From Deferribacteraceae bacterium (lineage in GTDB: Bacteria; Chrysiogenota; Deferribacteres; Deferribacterales; JAISNW01): DNA of 5,757 nucleotides. Shown here in pieces: positions 1 through 5,757 of this stretch; position 1 is the first letter of the stretch; every line of letters starts with the position of its first letter. The notes under the pieces are model-generated. The model saw nothing but the letters and a program-made list of their open reading frames with translations, ran no database searches and was not told the DNA's origin. The stretch spans positions 1-5,757 of the forward strand of contig JAISNW010000031.1 in assembly GCA_031276055.1 (NCBI GenBank), in the 5' to 3' direction. The position numbers and the translations under genes are program-made.

Positions 1-2189
1 GCAAGATGCCCGCCCTCTTTTAAGAGGTTCATCCCTTTTTCATAAAAGAGGCAGTAAATATCCCCGTTGCCGTCAAAGGCGGCATAGCCTTGCTCTTGAT
101 AGCTCTTCTTTATAGCGGCGGGAAGCTTCTGCAAACCTCTATAAGGCGGGTTGGAGACAATTAGATCAAAACCGCCGTTCTCGCTGAACACCTCCGAAAA
201 CATTATATCCCACAGAAAGTTTTCCTGCTTAAAATCTGCCCACCCTTCATCGTTAAACCTCTTTCCTAACCTAATTTCAATAATCTTACGAAGCAAGGAG
301 GCAACTTTGGTGCGCGCCTCTTCCTTTTCTGCTTTTATGCTGACTTCAAACAAACGATCTTTTGCCCTCTTAAACTCCTTTTCAAACTCATCCAAACCTT
401 CTGAATACTCCTCAGTATTATATGATGAGTGTGACGTCTTGAGACTGCTTGATTCCAGAAAATCCACAAGAGAATCCCCGTGCATTAGCCTAAAATCAAG
501 GTTCGGCAGGGGTTCAATATGTTCAGTTGCCTCCTCATCAACTATAAGCGAGAGCCATAATCTAAGTTTAGCTATCTCTATAGAACCTTTTTCTATATCC
601 ACACCATAAAGATTGTGGGCAATGCAATATCTTTTCAACTCATAGTGGTTAAGTTCTTCTTTTTGAAATATAGCCAAAGTCTTCCGTAAACGAACTATCT
701 CTGCCATTGCAGCTAGTAAAAAAACCCCTGAACCCACCGCGGGATCGCATATAGTGATCTCTTTTAGCGCTGTATCTATCTCTACGGCATAGTTTTGAAT
801 ATTTGGAAATCTATGTTTATAACTCTTAAACTTACCTTGAACAACAGTCTTGCTCTCCTCTAGGAAATCGCAATGATATAGAATGAATGGCCTTATCTCG
901 CTCGCTGCCTTTGGGAAACGGCTTGTTATATACGCCAAAAGACTCTCCTTGCAGATAAAATCCACCACTTCTATAGGGGTGTAAAAGGCGCCCTTTTCCT
1001 TGCGCTCCTCCTCAGCCAGGAGGTTTTCAAAAACCTTCCCCAACATCTCCGGATCCACCGCCACCTCTCTTTCCAACGGCTCGCTCTCATAGACGGTAAA
1101 GTTGTAGCGGTCAAAAACATCAAGCAGCCCGTTTCCGCTCTCCCCTACAGAGCTATTAACAGCCTCTGAAAAGATTGTATCAGGCAGATAGATATTCGTT
1201 CCACTCCAATCATAGCCCTCCACGGGCTCAAAGAGCCCTCCGTTTAAGAAAGGGATCCGTTTATTGAACCGAGTATAAAAATCCTCCGCACGTTTCTCTG
1301 CCAAAGCCTCATAGAACAAGGGCTCTAAAATATCGTTAAAATAGTTCTTGTTTCCGCGCTCATTAAAGAGGGTTCTTAGGTAAGCCTTATCGCCTTCTCC
1401 CCATAAACGCCCCTTATCAACCCCTAGCCACCCTTTCTTTTGCAGAAAGTATAAAAAGATGATCTGGCTTAACAGTTTCTTGGCAAAATTATCGGGAGAG
1501 ATCTTTTTAGTTTCAAACTCCCCCTTTATCTTGGCGTCTTTTACTATTAACTTCTCAAGCTCCGTTTTAATCTTATCTTTAAGCCCCTTAAAGCGGGCGA
1601 AAAATTCCTCCGTAACGCTCTCGGAGTTAAATGCCTCCGTAAGGGCGGAAATGGAAAATTCAGGCGCTGCAAGAACTTTGCAAAGCCGTTCCTCAGCGGT
1701 GTGAACCTTCTCCCCCTTACCTAAGCGGTAACTCCAACGTTTAATGGGAGTAGTCAATTCATCGAACCCTTTTGCTTCGTCAAACTCATAAACCGTTTTA
1801 ACAAGAGAGAGCCGCCACGCCCCGCTGGGTGCAACAAAGGCGGCTAAAAGCATACTTTTGGGGTTGCACCCGCTGTAGATTAACATATACCACCTTGAAA
1901 ACTCCCTCTGAAACGAACGCGCCCTATCAAGAGAGCTCTCATCTTTAAGATAGACAACTATTACAGCTTTATCATGGTGGTTTACTCCAAACTTTGTCAA
2001 CCGTTCAAAGCTCTTCACCTTTTCCTTGAATTTTTCCTTAAACTGCACTTGCTCCGCTGTGCGGAGCTTTTTACTATCAACAGTATTATCAAGGTGAAAA
2101 AGCTCCATAACAAATTTAAGGAAGCAACCCCTGTTAAAATTGTTTTCAAAGAGCTCTCTTGCAAGCTCTTGTGCTGTTAGTTTATCCAC
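1..2189 (-). CDS. Eco57I/PglX-like N6-adenine DNA methyltransferase, C-terminus cut by window edge
   Basis: The frame is open for 729 codons from a GTG at 2189-2187 to the left edge, with no stop. It should transfer a methyl group from S-adenosylmethionine to adenine N6 in double-stranded DNA. Motifs seen: GAFYTP (residues 400-405, motif X region), DPAVGSG (482-488, SAM-binding motif I), YGVDIE (528-533, acidic ribose-binding motif), HGDSL (570-574) and SNPPY (679-683, catalytic motif IV). N-terminal landmarks typical of Eco57I/PglX-type proteins are VTEEFF (192-197), FLYFLQKKGWL (245-255) and FLNGGLFEP (314-322). Residues 595-645 are highly charged and probably helical. The GTG is chosen because an in-frame TAG directly precedes it and the next ATG (codon 28) would remove the conserved-looking N-terminus. 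It starts 8 bases after the helicase stop. Family members often exceed 1000 residues, with target recognition in the C-terminus, here missing. No obvious PD-(D/E)XK triad is seen in residues 1-180. The family call is firm; the target site is unknown. Confidence 0.95.
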   Translation of the reverse strand, partial: MDKLTAQELARELFENNFNRGCFLKFVMELFHLDNTVDSKKLRTAEQVQFKEKFKEKVKSFERLTKFGVNHHDKAVIVVYLKDESSLDRARSFQREFSRWYMLIYSGCNPKSMLLAAFVAPSGAWRLSLVKTVYEFDEAKGFDELTTPIKRWSYRLGKGEKVHTAEERLCKVLAAPEFSISALTEAFNSESVTEEFFARFKGLKDKIKTELEKLIVKDAKIKGEFETKKISPDNFAKKLLSQIIFLYFLQKKGWLGVDKGRLWGEGDKAYLRTLFNERGNKNYFNDILEPLFYEALAEKRAEDFYTRFNKRIPFLNGGLFEPVEGYDWSGTNIYLPDTIFSEAVNSSVGESGNGLLDVFDRYNFTVYESEPLEREVAVDPEMLGKVFENLLAEEERKEKGAFYTPIEVVDFICKESLLAYITSRFPKAASEIRPFILYHCDFLEESKTVVQGKFKSYKHRFPNIQNYAVEIDTALKEITICDPAVGSGVFLLAAMAEIVRLRKTLAIFQKEELNHYELKRYCIAHNLYGVDIEKGSIEIAKLRLWLSLIVDEEATEHIEPLPNLDFRLMHGDSLVDFLESSSLKTSHSSYNTEEYSEGLDEFEKEFKRAKDRLFEVSIKAEKEEARTKVASLLRKIIEIRLGKRFNDEGWADFKQENFLWDIMFSEVFSENGGFDLIVSNPPYRGLQKLPAAIKKSYQEQGYAAFDGNGDIYCLFYEKGMNLLKEGGHL

Positions 2190-2200
2190 CTAGCGCACTA
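2187..2200 (-). promoter_or_regulatory. Stop/start junction coupling the helicase to the methyltransferase
   Basis: The helicase TAG (2200-2198) is followed by 8 bases and then the methyltransferase GTG (2189-2187). A second TAG, in frame with the methyltransferase, sits directly before the GTG, so no earlier start is possible. The best ribosome-binding candidate, AAAAGAG, lies inside the last helicase codons about 11 bases upstream and is weak. A GTG start with a weak site fits translational coupling and lower methyltransferase initiation, which is an inference. There is no room for a separate terminator or promoter between the genes. Confidence 0.5.
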
Positions 2201-5200
2201 CTCTTTTAGATACATGGAGAGCACCACTTGGGCGGAGTTTAGCTCGTCTGCAGGGTTGAGCATTTCTTCTTCCCCCTCTAAAAGCAGCTCTGGTATACTC
2301 TCTTTCATCTTATTATACCTCTCTTGTGCAGTCTGCTTCCCCTTCAGTTTGGTAAAGACGGCTTTATATGTTGCTGGGGGGATAACCCCATTGTCATTGG
2401 CTTTCAAGAGTTTTTGCAAAAAATCGCTTTTCTCTTCATCTCCTTGAAATTCACCCAAAAGGGCATGTATATGTTTGCGCAGTTTGCTCCTATTGCCGCC
2501 TGTGCTGTGCGCTGGATGGTGGGCAAGGGGGGAATATATATCCTCAAAGGCGTCTATATTTGCCCTAAGAAGATTGTAATAGTCTTCAGGAATCTTCAAC
2601 AAAGGTTCATCCACCCCTGCTTCAAAGAGTTTTGCACTCTCTAAAAAGGGAAGCTCACGGCGCTCGTCTGAAGAGGCGGCAAAAAACCTATGCAGCCCCT
2701 GTTCATTTCTAATATAGGAGATTAAGAGATTTTCAGAGCCCCTTTTACAACTTTTAGCCTTCCTAGGGATATGTTTAATCCGCTCATAAAGCTCGGAGAA
2801 GTTGTCTTTTACATCTTTTATAATGCTTAGGTATTTAAGCTCGCTATCTTCTTCCTCATCTTCCCCTTCAACGCTGTTAAGCCTTGCAAAAAGCTCGTGA
2901 GAGCCTATAGCCTCCCCTTCGGTGAGGGTGGCGGCGTCATCCCCTAAAAGATCAAGGAAAGAGGCAATCTTAGCCTGTGCTCTCTCTTCTAAGCCCAACT
3001 CCTCGTTCACCTCTTCGGCGGGGAAGAAGTTATATATATGTATCTCATCAAACTTCGTATCCACCCTGTTGATACGCCCGATCCTCTGCATCATTCTTGT
3101 GGGATTCCACGGGATGTCATAGTTTACAACTACATTTGCTCTATGAAGGTTCACCCCTTCAGAGAGAGCATCAGTGGTGATTAAGATTCTATAATCGTTT
3201 TTGATCTCATCCGCGAAGGCGTCAAAATTCGCCAACACCTCATTTCTCACGCTGGCGCTTAAAGAACCGTAAAAGAGCAGCGCTTTCTCCTTTATGAGGT
3301 TCTCTTTTAGGTAGACGGCGCTCTCTGCACACTCTGTAAATATAAGAACTCTGTTTTTTGAAAGGGCAGGTTCACTCTTTAACGCTTGTTTCAACGTTTC
3401 AAGTTTAGGATCATGATGGTATTTTTTCTCTATCTCCTCCCAAAGATTCCTAATCTCTTGTAAAACATGAAGATCATTCACAAGGTCGTGCTCCAACTCC
3501 TCTGAAAAATCAGAAACAGGTTTTCTCTCCGCCTTTCCGCTTTGGAGCAGCTCGTCTACCTCGTCTTGTCTGCCTTCATCTAAATAATCAAATATCTTTT
3601 GGAGATGATCTTTGCTGATATAAACAAAACCGTTGTTGAACTGTTCAATAACCTTTTCATAGGAAACAATAAACCTCCCTATCGTCTGCTTAAAAGCATA
3701 AAAGCTGCTTTCCAGCCGCTTTAAGAGGAGCGCTTTCATGAACCCCCGCATATTTTTAGCGCCTATTTCAGCGCGGTTGTCCCTAAATTTATCATAAAGG
3801 GGCAGCGCGTAACGGGCGTAGGCAAGCTCATGCACTACTGCGGTTACAGTGCTGTCAAAGGCGGCATTCTCCTCTTTGTTGAGCTTATAAAAGAGCGGGT
3901 GCGGTTTTGAAACCTTAGGAAATTTCAGATTATTTCTTTTAAGGTCTTCATTAAAATATTTGCTGACGTCTCTTCGGGTTCTCCTAACCATAAGATGCTT
4001 TAATACCTTTTCCCGCATGAGGCGCCCCTGCTGCTTGGCGATTGCTACGCTATTTTGGCGGGGGGCGTGCTTAAGCTCAAGATCAAGCTCCTTAAAAAAA
4101 CTCTCCAAATTGGAAAGTCCAGGAATTTTGGAGCAGATGGGACGTTGAAAGAGTTTAATCTGGTTTAGTATATCTCCAGGCCTATTGTTATAGGGGGTGG
4201 CGGAGAGGAGGATCACCCTCTTGCCATTGCAAATCTGCGCTATATTCTCATACATGGTGGTTTTATCGCTTCTAAAATAGTGGGATTCATCGATCACAAT
4301 ATTATCAAATAAGCGGCTCTTTTTGATTATAGTTTTAAGGTTTCCCCTTGAATGGGCGCGGCCATTCAACTTAAAGTCCGATATGGCGGCATTCCAACTC
4401 GTTATAAGCACCGGAGGGGCAATCACCAAGGTCCGCCCGCCTAACTCTGCACAGAGCATGGCCGCCATATAGGTTTTGCCTAAACCCACCACATCGGATA
4501 AAAACACCCCGCCATACTCTTTAACTATCCTCTTGGCATTCAAGACAGCCTGCTCTTGATACTCAAAGGCGATAAAACCTTCAGGACGGCTTGAAATGAT
4601 CCTCTCGTCAACATCTTCTAATTGGTTCTTAAAGTATTCATAAAGAAACTTGAGATAGAGCTCATAAGGGGTTACGGGGTGGATATAACTTAACCTTACC
4701 GCCTCGCAAAACTGCTCCGAGACGTCAACAGCGCCTTTCCAATACTCTTCAAACTTCTCAAGGGCAAAGCGGTAATCATCCGTATGGGTGAGCTCTGCAT
4801 TAAACTCTAAATTGGAGCTGAAACCAGAGCGGGTGAAGTTGCTGGAACCCGTTATAACCCGCCCGACATCCCGATCGCCTTGCTTAAATGAGGCTATATA
4901 TACCTTTGCGTGAATATCTTTATCCCTGCGGGCTTTTATCTGAAGTTTTCCGCTTGCTATCCATTCGGTGAATTTAAGAACACCGCTCTCAACAGAGCTG
5001 TCTTCATCTATAGCATCAAGCTCTTCCTCAACGGTTTTCTTTATCCGCTGTCTAATAGAGCCCTCAATGATATAGCCCTCATTCGCCCTTGCCCTCTGTA
5101 TATGGCTGAAAACAGAGGCGCCAGAATCTATGCCTATAAGAATCCTGATTTTATCAACATGCTCCAACTCTTTGTAGATAAGGTGGAAACCTGACATATA

Positions 5201-5311
5201 AAAATAGCCCGACAGACAGTCAAACCGCTGCGAGTCTATTAAAAGCCGCTTAAACCTAGCTTCAAGGTTGTTCTCGCCCTCATTGGTGATAAAAGAACCG
5301 TTAAAAGACAT
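2198..5311 (-). CDS. Fused PLD-like nuclease and SNF2-family helicase/translocase
   Basis: A complete gene, 1037 residues from the ATG at 5311. Residues 1-200 form a phospholipase D-like domain with one HKD motif: H134 and K136 in IHAKVY, then GSSN (155-158). The Asp usual in the motif is not at its expected spacing. An SF2 helicase follows. Lobe 1 has a Q-motif-like Q252, Walker A GLGKT (276-280), TLVIAPP (294-300), Walker B box DESH (341-344) and SAT (370-372). A helical insertion of about 280 residues separates the lobes. Lobe 2 has VLIFTE (655-660), TTDALSEGVNL (712-722) and QRIGRINR (742-749). An acidic stretch lies at 815-824, followed by a C-terminal region of about 200 residues containing ERIKHIP. 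The likely role is ATP-driven movement along DNA coupled to cleavage by the PLD domain, partnered with the methyltransferase 8 bases downstream. A single HKD motif usually implies a dimeric active site. Start is uncertain: a TTG at 5317 adds two residues and overlaps the preceding stop. Domain calls are firm; the restriction role is inferred from context. Confidence 0.95.
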   Translation of the reverse strand: MSFNGSFITNEGENNLEARFKRLLIDSQRFDCLSGYFYMSGFHLIYKELEHVDKIRILIGIDSGASVFSHIQRARANEGYIIEGSIRQRIKKTVEEELDAIDEDSSVESGVLKFTEWIASGKLQIKARRDKDIHAKVYIASFKQGDRDVGRVITGSSNFTRSGFSSNLEFNAELTHTDDYRFALEKFEEYWKGAVDVSEQFCEAVRLSYIHPVTPYELYLKFLYEYFKNQLEDVDERIISSRPEGFIAFEYQEQAVLNAKRIVKEYGGVFLSDVVGLGKTYMAAMLCAELGGRTLVIAPPVLITSWNAAISDFKLNGRAHSRGNLKTIIKKSRLFDNIVIDESHYFRSDKTTMYENIAQICNGKRVILLSATPYNNRPGDILNQIKLFQRPICSKIPGLSNLESFFKELDLELKHAPRQNSVAIAKQQGRLMREKVLKHLMVRRTRRDVSKYFNEDLKRNNLKFPKVSKPHPLFYKLNKEENAAFDSTVTAVVHELAYARYALPLYDKFRDNRAEIGAKNMRGFMKALLLKRLESSFYAFKQTIGRFIVSYEKVIEQFNNGFVYISKDHLQKIFDYLDEGRQDEVDELLQSGKAERKPVSDFSEELEHDLVNDLHVLQEIRNLWEEIEKKYHHDPKLETLKQALKSEPALSKNRVLIFTECAESAVYLKENLIKEKALLFYGSLSASVRNEVLANFDAFADEIKNDYRILITTDALSEGVNLHRANVVVNYDIPWNPTRMMQRIGRINRVDTKFDEIHIYNFFPAEEVNEELGLEERAQAKIASFLDLLGDDAATLTEGEAIGSHELFARLNSVEGEDEEEDSELKYLSIIKDVKDNFSELYERIKHIPRKAKSCKRGSENLLISYIRNEQGLHRFFAASSDERRELPFLESAKLFEAGVDEPLLKIPEDYYNLLRANIDAFEDIYSPLAHHPAHSTGGNRSKLRKHIHALLGEFQGDEEKSDFLQKLLKANDNGVIPPATYKAVFTKLKGKQTAQERYNKMKESIPELLLEGEEEMLNPADELNSAQVVLSMYLKE

Positions 5312-5317
5312 GTTCAA
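5309..5317 (-). promoter_or_regulatory. Stop/start junction coupling the upstream gene to the helicase
   Basis: On the minus strand the bases read TTGAACATG. The upstream gene ends at TGA (5316-5314). The helicase can start at ATG (5311-5309), or at TTG (5317-5315), whose last two bases are the first two of the TGA. An AGAG stretch lies 6 bases before the TTG and 12 before the ATG; neither is a strong Shine-Dalgarno site. This arrangement suggests reinitiation by ribosomes finishing the upstream gene. I prefer the ATG for its codon, not for its spacing. Confidence 0.55.
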
Positions 5318-5757
5318 TCGCTGCTCTGGTATGAACCGTAGTATTTTACCATATAGGTTTTTACATCCTGCTCCGAAAAGAACTTTGCAGAGGAGGTTGC
5401 AGCAGGAGCGGTTTTATGGACTGCCGCTTTTTCAAACCGTTTCGGAATAAACCCCAATGAGAGCGCCCCTTCCAAGAGATTCTCCACCTTGTGGGGTGTA
5501 GATATTATGACACTGTCTAAATTTCCAAGACTTGCTTCGGCGTATTCTATTGCAGAGATAACAAAGCGCCTTATTGTTGCAAGGTTTGAGAGCTGATCTT
5601 GAGTGATATAGAGGGTATCCGCCTTATCTCTGAAGAGAGAGTATGCAGCCCTGCCTTCATGCTGCATCAGCTTTACTACATATTCAAGGGGGACAGACGG
5701 TTCAAGGGCGCTCCTAGGATAGAGGTTAAGCTCGCTGTCGACAAGTTTTAATCTAAG
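5314..5757 (-). CDS. Unrecognised protein, C-terminal 147 residues (start beyond right edge)
   Basis: The frame is open from the right edge to a TGA at 5316-5314. An internal ATG at 5667 would give 117 residues, but 30 in-frame sense codons precede it without a stop, so the gene most likely begins outside the window. I do not recognise the family. Residues 35-85 look helical and mixed, containing YITQDQLSNLATIRRF. VIISTP (83-88) looks like a buried beta strand, followed by a probable helix with ENLLEGALSLGFIP (92-105). An Ala/Thr/Ser-rich linker (111-125) then leads to a short Tyr-rich tail with TYMVKYY (134-140). No membrane segment, nucleotide-binding motif or nuclease motif is visible. Its stop lies 2 bases before the helicase ATG, or overlaps the alternative TTG as TTGA, so it is probably in the same operon and translationally coupled. 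It may be a component of the restriction-like module or an unrelated upstream gene; the visible part does not decide. Confidence 0.8.
   Translation of the reverse strand, partial: LRLKLVDSELNLYPRSALEPSVPLEYVVKLMQHEGRAAYSLFRDKADTLYITQDQLSNLATIRRFVISAIEYAEASLGNLDSVIISTPHKVENLLEGALSLGFIPKRFEKAAVHKTAPAATSSAKFFSEQDVKTYMVKYYGSYQSSD

Noticed and set aside
151..609. Plus-strand open frame of 152 codons
   Set aside because: It lies wholly antisense to the methyltransferase, across its motif II to motif IV region. Its translation is Ser-rich and low in complexity, with no recognisable domain.
1459..2180. Plus-strand frames of 81 and 68 codons (1459-1704 and 1974-2180)
   Set aside because: Both are antisense to the N-terminal part of the methyltransferase and have no domain or convincing ribosome-binding site.
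2140..2180. Inverted-repeat-like bases with AGAGCTCT and AAGAGCTTGCAAGAG as a possible operator or hairpin
   Set aside because: The bases lie inside the first methyltransferase codons (ELARELFE), and repeated GAG/CTT codons explain the pattern. No clean stem with a loop forms.
2214..5194. Plus-strand frames at 2214-2447, 2324-2644, 2922-3122, 3960-4148 and 4910-5194
   Set aside because: All are antisense to the helicase, whose frame carries an unbroken series of conserved motifs. Two of them overlap each other in different frames, as expected of shadows.
2198..5311. Type I restriction HsdR subunit
   Set aside because: The N-terminal nuclease is of the HKD type rather than PD-(D/E)XK, and the motor is SNF2-like, so HsdR is not the best name.
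5268..5450. Plus-strand frame of 60 codons across the helicase start junction
   Set aside because: It is antisense to both the helicase start and the end of the upstream gene, with no recognisable product.
1..5757. A complete BREX or DISARM locus
   Set aside because: The methyltransferase resembles PglX, and a helicase plus PLD domain recalls DISARM. But no PglZ, BrxC, BrxL, DrmA or DrmB gene is visible, and the PLD domain here is fused to the helicase. Flanking sequence could change this.

Overview
The window is bacterial or archaeal DNA of intermediate base composition (G+C a little under one half by eye, not computed). The genes are packed end to end on the minus strand with almost no intergenic space. 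Codon use mixes AGA/AGG arginine and ATA isoleucine with GC-ending codons. Nothing here identifies a lineage, so I name no taxon.

Reading in the direction of transcription (right to left), there are three minus-strand genes. (1) At 5757-5314 lies the C-terminal 147 codons of a protein I do not recognise; its start is beyond the right edge. (2) At 5311-2198 lies a complete gene of about 1037 residues. It fuses an N-terminal phospholipase D-like (HKD) nuclease domain to an SNF2-type superfamily 2 helicase/translocase. (3) At 2189-1 lies the first 729 codons of a large Eco57I/PglX-like N6-adenine DNA methyltransferase; its C-terminus, where sequence recognition is expected, is beyond the left edge. 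Genes 1 and 2 touch or overlap, and genes 2 and 3 are 8 bases apart. No promoter or terminator is visible between them, so they look like one co-transcribed, translationally coupled unit.

The simplest reading is a restriction-modification-like defence module. The methyltransferase would mark self DNA and probably recognise the site. The helicase would move along unmodified DNA, and its fused PLD domain would cleave. The split of labour differs from classical Type I systems (no PD-(D/E)XK HsdR, no HsdS seen) and from single-chain Type ISP/IIG enzymes. The methyltransferase N-terminus shows no obvious PD-(D/E)XK triad, which fits cleavage being delegated to the partner. The unrecognised upstream gene is the most open question: it may be a third component of the system or an unrelated gene that happens to lie next to it.

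Every open frame on the plus strand lies antisense to one of these genes and looks like a shadow. I see no tRNA, rRNA, CRISPR array, insertion sequence or attachment site.
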